From: JAWPMV01 sp038527215
GTDB lineage: Bacteria; Bacteroidota; Bacteroidia; J057
Direction: 5' to 3'
DNA length: 19,618 nt
NCBI GenBank assembly: GCA_038527215.1
Contig: JBCBGC010000150.1
Location: 1-19,618 of the forward strand
Part shown: one piece after another, positions 15,526 to 19,618 of the stretch
How positions within the stretch are numbered: position 1 is the first letter of the stretch
Layout of the letters: every line of letters starts with the position of its first letter
Notes under the pieces: model-generated
The model's input: only the letters and a program-made list of their open reading frames with translations
Told to the model about the DNA's origin: nothing
Databases searched by the model: none
Position numbers and translations under genes: made by a program

Positions 15526-17628
15526 CTACACTTTGGTTAGCCCTTTGGCCTTTGCTACAACTTCTTCTTGAATATTCGCAGGGGTCTGCTCGTAGTGAGA
15601 GAACTGCATCGTAGAGGCTGCACGGCCAGACGAAATGGTTCTCAGCTCGGTAACGTATCCAAACAGCTCAGACAAAGGCACTTTGGCTTTCACTACTTTG
15701 GAGTTACCACGGTCGCCCATGTTTTCAATTTTTCCGCGACGCTTGTTAAGGTCTCCCACGATACCCCCCATGTATTCTTCAGGGGTAACTACCTCTACGG
15801 CCATGATGGGCTCTTTCAGAATAGGCTTACACTTAGGTGCCGCATTCTTATAAGCCATTTTAGCTGCGAGTTCGAAGGAAAGTTGATCGGAGTCAACTGC
15901 GTGAAAGCTACCGTCATAGAGGCGAATTTTCAGCCCGTCCAGCGGATAGCCAGCCAGCATTCCTTCACCCATAGCGGCGTTGAATCCTTTTTCAACGGAA
16001 GGGATAAATTCTTTCGGAATGTTACCCCCTTTGATTTCGTTGAGGAATTCGAAGCCTTCTCCGCTTTCGGTTGGTCCGATCTCTATCTGGATGTCAGCGA
16101 ACTTACCACGACCACCGGACTGCTTCTTGTACACCTCGCGGTGTGCAGTGGTAGAGCTGATGGCTTCACGGTAAGATACCTGAGGACGTCCCTGGCTTAC
16201 TTCTACTTTGAATTCACGTCTCAGACGGTCAACGATGATCTCGAGGTGAAGCTCACCCATACCCGCGATGATAGTCTGTCCGGTTTCTTCGTCCGTAGAT
16301 ACCTGGAAAGTTGGATCCTCTTCGGCCAGTTTCACCAGACCAGTGGTGAGCTTGGCTTCGTCAGCCTGAGACTTAGGCTCAACGGCCAGACGGATTACCG
16401 GATCAGGGAAGGTCATAGACTCCAGCTGCAACGGCTTACCCACTTCGGTGAGGGTATCTCCGGTGCGGATGTCTTTGAAGCCAACCCCTGCTGCAATATC
16501 TCCCGCTTCCACCTGATCAATCTGATTACGCTTGTTGGCGTGCATCTGCATGATTCGGCTGATACGCTCTTTATTGCCAGTCCGGTTATTGAGTACATAA
16601 GAACCACCGGGCAGTACTCCGGAGTAAACCCGGAAGAAAGCCAGACGTCCTACGTGAGGGTCGGTCATGATTTTGAAGGCCAGGGCAGTAAATGGCTCAT
16701 CTACGCTAGGCTTACGCTGCTCTTCATTACCCGTGTCAGGATTCACGCCGTCTACGGCAGCGATATCCACTGGAGAAGGAAGCAGGGCGCAGCAAGCATC
16801 CAGAACCGCCTGAACACCTTTGTTTTTAAAGGCAGAACCACACATCATCGGTGTGATGGCCAGGTCGAGGGTAGCCTGACGCAGAGCCGCCAGCACTTCA
16901 TCCCGGGTAATCGCATCGGGATCCTCGAAATATTTCTCCATGATGGCTTCGTCATACTCAGCCACCGCTTCGATCATATGGGTGCGCCACTCTTCAACGG
17001 TGTCCACCAGATCAGCAGGAATTTCAACCTCCTCGAAGGTCATTCCCATGTCGGCATCGTTCCAGATGATGGCTTTGTTGTCAATCAGGTCAACCACTCC
17101 TTTGAAATCCATCTCGTTTCCGATAGGTACCTGAATGGGTACAGGATTTCCGCCGAGCATTTCTTTTACCTGACGAACTACTTCAAAAAAATCTGCCCCG
17201 GAGCGGTCCATCTTATTTACGAAACCGATTCGAGGCACTTTATACTTATCAGCTTGACGCCAAACTGTTTCAGATTGTGGTTCAACTCCGTCTACAGAGC
17301 TAAACAGGGAAACAACCCCATCCAGTACGCGTAGGGAACGCTCAACTTCTACGGTGAAGTCAACGTGGCCAGGTGTATCGATGATGTTGATTCGGTGGTT
17401 GGTACCTTCATAGGGCCAGAAAGTAGTGGTAGCAGCAGAAGTAATGGTAATACCTCTTTCCTGCTCCTGCTCCATCCAGTCCATGGTGGCAGCACCGTCG
17501 TGAACCTCTCCAATTTTGTGAGAGATACCAGTGTAGAAAAGGATACGCTCGGTAGTGGTAGTTTTACCAGCATCGATGTGAGCAACAATACCAATGTTCC
17601 GGGTATCTTTTAAGGGTATCTTTTTCAT
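15526..17628 (-). CDS. fusA: Translation elongation factor G
   Basis: EF-G is the GTPase that drives translocation and, with RRF, ribosome recycling. The 700-aa product has all GTPase motifs: G1 AHIDAGKT (16-23), G2 RGIT (58-61), G3 DTPGH (84-88) and G4 NKMD (138-141). Domains II to V follow, with the domain IV segment VSYREAIS near 510 and the domain V motif PEEYMGGIVGDLNKRRG. The length is typical. It lies 45 nt after rpsG. I see no Shine-Dalgarno before its ATG. Confidence 0.98.
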   Translation of the reverse strand: MKKIPLKDTRNIGIVAHIDAGKTTTTERILFYTGISHKIGEVHDGAATMDWMEQEQERGITITSAATTTFWPYEGTNHRINIIDTPGHVDFTVEVERSLRVLDGVVSLFSSVDGVEPQSETVWRQADKYKVPRIGFVNKMDRSGADFFEVVRQVKEMLGGNPVPIQVPIGNEMDFKGVVDLIDNKAIIWNDADMGMTFEEVEIPADLVDTVEEWRTHMIEAVAEYDEAIMEKYFEDPDAITRDEVLAALRQATLDLAITPMMCGSAFKNKGVQAVLDACCALLPSPVDIAAVDGVNPDTGNEEQRKPSVDEPFTALAFKIMTDPHVGRLAFFRVYSGVLPGGSYVLNNRTGNKERISRIMQMHANKRNQIDQVEAGDIAAGVGFKDIRTGDTLTEVGKPLQLESMTFPDPVIRLAVEPKSQADEAKLTTGLVKLAEEDPTFQVSTDEETGQTIIAGMGELHLEIIVDRLRREFKVEVSQGRPQVSYREAISSTTAHREVYKKQSGGRGKFADIQIEIGPTESGEGFEFLNEIKGGNIPKEFIPSVEKGFNAAMGEGMLAGYPLDGLKIRLYDGSFHAVDSDQLSFELAAKMAYKNAAPKCKPILKEPIMAVEVVTPEEYMGGIVGDLNKRRGKIENMGDRGNSKVVKAKVPLSELFGYVTELRTISSGRAASTMQFSHYEQTPANIQEEVVAKAKGLTKV

Positions 17629-17673
17629 GATAGTCTAGAGACTGATTAAAAGAGAGTTATTTAGATAAGCGAT

Positions 17674-18141
17674 TTAGAACCTAAAATGAGAGAATGCTTT
17701 GTTGGCTTCAGCCATCCGGTGCGTATCATCTTTCTTCTTAACAGCAGCGCCTTCACCCTTGGCAGCAGCCAGGATTTCAGCGGCTAATTTCTCCTGCATG
17801 GATTTACCATTGCGAGATTTGGAGTAACGGATCAGCCAGCGAATGCCCAATCCTTCTTTGCGCTTGGCGCTCACCTCGGTAGGAACCTGAAAGGTGGCAC
17901 CCCCTACTCTGCGGCTCTTAACCTCTACAGCGGGCATCACATTATTCAGGGCCTGCTTGAAGATTCCCACGCCTACTTCACCGGTCTTCTCTTCAACGAT
18001 ATCCATCGCTCCATAGAAGATTTGGAAGGCAGTGCTCTTCTTTCCGCTGACCATCAGGTTATTCACAAACTTGGTAACCTGAATGTCCTTATATCTTGGG
18101 TCGGGAACCGTTACCCGATTTTTAGCTCTTGATTTTCTCAT
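17674..18141 (-). CDS. rpsG: 30S ribosomal protein S7
   Basis: S7 nucleates assembly of the 30S head and borders the E site. The 155-aa product begins MRKSRAKNRVTVPDPRY and carries the helical core with KFVNNLMVSGKKSTAF and FKQALNNVMPAVEVKSRRVGG. The beta-hairpin QVPTEVSAKR is present, and the C-terminus is SHFRF. In E. coli S7 represses the str operon at the rpsL-rpsG gap; here that gap is 8 nt and leaves no room for such a site. Confidence 0.98.
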   Translation of the reverse strand: MRKSRAKNRVTVPDPRYKDIQVTKFVNNLMVSGKKSTAFQIFYGAMDIVEEKTGEVGVGIFKQALNNVMPAVEVKSRRVGGATFQVPTEVSAKRKEGLGIRWLIRYSKSRNGKSMQEKLAAEILAAAKGEGAAVKKKDDTHRMAEANKAFSHFRF

Positions 18142-18149
18142 GGATCAAC

Positions 18150-18524
18150 TTACTTTTTAGGTCTGCGGGTTCCATACTTAGAGCGGCCCTGCATTCTGCC
18201 TTCAACACCGGCAGTATCCAGCGCGCCACGTACAACGTGATATCTTACACCAGGAAGGTCTTTAACCCTTCCTCCACGGACCAGGACAATGGAGTGTTCC
18301 TGCAGGTTATGTCCTTCTCCTCCAATGTAGGCGTTGACCTCTTTCTGATTGGTAAGACGGACCCGGGCTACTTTACGAAGAGCAGAGTTAGGTTTTTTAG
18401 GCGTGGTGGTGTACACACGCAGGCAAACGCCTCTGCGCTGAGGAGAGGAATCCAAAGCAGGGGATTTGCTTTTCTCTACTTTGGCTTTTCTACCTTTTCT
18501 TACTAGTTGTTGTATAGTAGGCAT
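18150..18524 (-). CDS. rpsL: 30S ribosomal protein S12
   Basis: S12 monitors codon-anticodon pairing at the decoding centre. The 124-aa product has TPKKPNSALRK with Lys43 and Lys44, and GGRVKDLPGVRYH with Lys88 and Asp89. These are the positions where streptomycin-resistance substitutions arise in other bacteria, and they are wild type here. Asp89 is the usual beta-methylthiolation site. It is the first gene of the run, about 30 nt downstream of a good Bacteroidota promoter. Only a weak AGGAA precedes the ATG. Confidence 0.98.
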   Translation of the reverse strand: MPTIQQLVRKGRKAKVEKSKSPALDSSPQRRGVCLRVYTTTPKKPNSALRKVARVRLTNQKEVNAYIGGEGHNLQEHSIVLVRGGRVKDLPGVRYHVVRGALDTAGVEGRMQGRSKYGTRRPKK

Positions 18525-18559
18525 AAAAAATGATTCCTATTTTTTTCCAAAAGGGGCTG

Positions 18560-18590
18560 CAAAGGTAGGGACATTATTCCCATTTCACAA
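18560..18590 (-). promoter_or_regulatory. Bacteroidota-type promoter of the str/ribosomal-protein operon
   Basis: On the minus strand, TTG (18588-18590) is separated by 20 nt from TACCTTTG (18560-18567). This is an exact match to the Bacteroidota -7 consensus TAnnTTTG with the expected -33 spacing. Transcription would begin near 18553-18556, giving an rpsL leader of about 30 nt. It is the only full consensus match I found in the intergenic sequence and it fixes the likely start of the long leftward transcript. Confidence 0.85.
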
Positions 18591-18919
18591 CCGCTTTCCT
18601 AAAAGTGTCAAAAAAAATCAGGCTCCGTAGCCGTCATGTTCATCTCAATCGGAGATGCCCTTGTATTTTCGGCGGGAGCCTATGCGTATCGGTAGGAAAC
18701 CAAAGCAGATGGAGAGGGCGCTTGACGCAATTTTTCCCGAAGGAAAACTCTACATCTATACTTACTTGTTAACTTCCGGGATACTTCTAATCTTTATTAG
18801 ATTGAGGCATTGCCATGAAGGGTGATCTTCCGATCTTTGCTAAGAGAAAAGTCGTATTTCACTGACCCCTTTCTCGTAACGGCCCGCAAGGTACGTACAT
18901 TATTCACAAATTCAAACAA
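18591..18919. other. Noncoding intergenic region with leftward RNA-like structure
   Basis: No gene is supported here. Apart from the hairpin and T-run at 18610-18681, the minus strand holds a 6-bp hairpin capped by a UUCG tetraloop (18732-18747) and a small AT hairpin near 18787-18800. A TTG-initiated 67-codon frame (19000-18797, minus) and a 19-codon ATG frame (from 18638, plus) are open but not recognisable. The layout allows a short leftward transcript ending at the T-run, but I found no good promoter for it. Confidence 0.5.
18610..18681 (-). terminator. Leftward terminator-like hairpin with T8 upstream of the str promoter
   Basis: On the minus strand aggctcc/ggagcct (7 bp; 18675-18681 with 18620-18626), gccg/cggc (4 bp) and gagatg/catctc (6 bp, pentaloop) stack into a 62-nt imperfect hairpin. 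It is followed after two bases by eight T's (18617-18610). A smaller hairpin ggct/agcc (18621-18632) competes at the base. It ends about 20 nt upstream of the rpsL promoter, so it may insulate the operon from leftward read-through or end a small RNA. The large internal loops keep confidence moderate. Confidence 0.5.
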
Positions 18920-18949
18920 TTGATATAAAAAACCTCCTAAATACTTTTC
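18920..18949 (+). promoter_or_regulatory. Candidate promoter for the Rieske-domain gene
   Basis: TTG (18920-18922) is followed after 19 nt by TACTTTTC (18942-18949), which matches seven of eight positions of the Bacteroidota -7 consensus. Transcription would start near 18956 and leave a leader of about 64 nt before the ATG at 19020. A weaker alternative (TTG, 19 nt, GATCTTTG) lies further upstream near 18809-18838. Confidence 0.4.
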
Positions 18950-19019
18950 ATGTCCTTTGGGAGACAGCGGCTTACCTCCAGATCTGGCAGCTTTTCTCAA
19001 ATTTTACTCAACATTATTC

Positions 19020-19571
19020 ATGCACGCTTACAAGTCTTTTGACCAATTGCACGATCCCGCATTTTTGTATGCCCTGACTGACCTACCCGAAAGAGATCCT
19101 CAGCATGCGCTGGTGGAACAGACCGATCTGGTGGTCATTAGGGACGGAGAGGAGGTCTCCGTTCTTTATGGACGCTGCCTACACAGAGGTGCCCTACTCA
19201 GCGACGGACGCATCGAGGGCGACAACCTTATATGTGGGCTTCATAACTGGGATTATCGCTTCGACTCGGGTGTCTCTTCTTACAATCCCCAGGAGGTACT
19301 GCACAAATTTCCCGCAGCCATTCAGGAAGGAAAAGTGTATATCGATCGAGCCGATGTCATTGCCTTTGAGGAAATTCAGCCCGCTCCCTTTGACCGAGAA
19401 GCATACCTGGGGGCTTATGCTGATACTCACCCGGAAGATACCGAACCTTATACCTTATACATAAAGGAGCTGGCCCAACATGGCTTAAGTAAGTATGGCC
19501 ATCATGGTCCAACCGCGGCCATGGGCGTGGACCGCAATACGCTGCCAGCCTGGAACGACATCCAGTTATGA
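19020..19571 (+). CDS. Rieske [2Fe-2S] domain protein, probable N-terminal part of an FMN-binding glutamate-synthase-like protein (truncated)
   Basis: The visible 183 residues form a Rieske-type iron-sulfur domain. Cys53-x-His55, sixteen residues, then Cys72-x2-His75 (GRCLHRGALLSDG and CGLHNWDYRFDSG) supply the cluster ligands. The region after about residue 150 (KYGHHGPTAAMGVDRNTLPAWNDIQ-type linker) resembles the join to the FMN-binding glutamate synthase domain seen in Bacteroidota proteins of several hundred residues. I chose ATG 19020 over an in-frame TTG at 18957. The stop at 19569 lies inside the 57-bp inverted repeat that ends the window, so the real gene probably continues and the last three or four residues are unreliable. 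Electron-transfer partner and substrate are not shown. Confidence 0.8.
   Translation: MHAYKSFDQLHDPAFLYALTDLPERDPQHALVEQTDLVVIRDGEEVSVLYGRCLHRGALLSDGRIEGDNLICGLHNWDYRFDSGVSSYNPQEVLHKFPAAIQEGKVYIDRADVIAFEEIQPAPFDREAYLGAYADTHPEDTEPYTLYIKELAQHGLSKYGHHGPTAAMGVDRNTLPAWNDIQL
19194..19250 (+). repeat. Left arm of a 57-bp perfect inverted repeat
   Basis: This stretch of the Rieske coding region (from ctactcagcg to cataactgg) is reproduced exactly, in reverse complement, at 19562-19618. The match stops at base 19251. This copy sits in the intact Rieske frame between the two ligand pairs, so it is the native one. Confidence 0.97.
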
Positions 19572-19618
19572 AGCCCACATATAAGGTTGTCGCCCTCGAT
19601 GCGTCCGTCGCTGAGTAG
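19562..19618 (-). repeat. Right arm of the 57-bp inverted repeat at the window end
   Basis: The final 57 bases are the exact reverse complement of 19194-19250 and run to the last base of the window. The junction (19561/19562) falls within the conserved WNDIQ segment and creates the TGA that ends the Rieske frame. An exact, edge-bounded inverted copy of internal coding sequence is typical of a contig-end or chimeric-read artefact. Confidence 0.97.

Noticed and set aside
15568..17334. 588-codon plus-strand open frame opposite fusA
   Set aside because: It is the antisense shadow of the EF-G gene, whose codon bias keeps the opposite frame open. It has no domain and no start-site context of its own.
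18638..18697. Plus-strand 19-codon ATG frame (MFISIGDALVFSAGAYAYR)
   Set aside because: Very short, inside the hairpin region, no family resemblance and no supporting context.
18797..19000. Minus-strand open frame of 67 codons upstream of rpsL
   Set aside because: It starts only with TTG, has a stop two codons upstream, matches no family I recognise and lies across the likely promoter and leader of the divergent Rieske gene. It could still be a small gene, since a T8 hairpin lies downstream, but nothing in the sequence confirms it.
18957..19019. TTG start at 18957 for the Rieske gene (21 extra residues)
   Set aside because: The ATG at 19020 gives a more natural start directly before the Rieske domain, and the extra residues (MGDSGLPPDLAAF and on) show no conserved feature. 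The candidate promoter would also place the TTG at the transcript's first bases.

Overview
The window is the large ribosomal-protein locus of a member of the Bacteroidota, followed by the start of one unrelated divergent gene. The assignment to Bacteroidota rests on four observations. The str, S10, spc and alpha gene blocks are joined into one leftward run. The rpsJ gene follows fusA directly, with no tuf between them. The promoter in front of rpsL fits the Bacteroidota consensus (TTG, 20 nt, TAccTTTG). Shine-Dalgarno sequences are weak or absent before many starts. S14 and S4 are zinc-free forms, and L36 has lost two of its four usual zinc ligands. Class or genus cannot be fixed safely from the sequence; a Saprospiria-like member is possible.

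Layout: all 33 genes from 18524 down to 226 are on the minus strand. In transcription order they are rpsL, rpsG, fusA (str block); rpsJ, rplC, rplD, rplW, rplB, rpsS, rplV, rpsC, rplP, rpmC, rpsQ (S10 block); rplN, rplX, rplE, rpsN, rpsH, rplF, rplR, rpsE, rpmD, rplO, secY, map, infA, rpmJ (spc block); rpsM, rpsK, rpsD, rpoA, rplQ (alpha block). Gaps are mostly below 60 nt and several genes touch or overlap (rplC/rplD by 1 nt, rpsE/rpmD by 8 nt), so most of the run is probably one long transcript. It begins at a promoter at 18560-18590 and ends at a 14-bp perfect hairpin at 169-199. The two largest internal gaps (rpsJ-rplC and rpoA-rplQ) each hold a clear hairpin that could tune expression inside the run. 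The products work together in translation: 30S and 50S proteins, IF-1, EF-G, the nascent-chain methionine aminopeptidase, the SecY channel and the RNA polymerase alpha subunit.

Right end: 18591-18919 holds no convincing gene but contains leftward RNA-like structure, including a hairpin followed by eight T's. A plus-strand gene at 19020 encodes a Rieske [2Fe-2S] domain that looks like the N-terminal part of an FMN-binding glutamate-synthase-like protein. It is cut short because the last 57 bases of the window are an exact reverse complement of 19194-19250. This is most likely a contig-end or chimeric-read artefact, so the apparent stop codon there should not be trusted.

I found no mobile element, CRISPR array, defence system or clearly novel system. 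Points deserving a second look are the terminal inverted repeat, the long Lys/Arg-then-Glu/Ala tail on L17, the rpsJ-rplC hairpin, the rpoA-rplQ hairpin and the structured DNA upstream of the str promoter.
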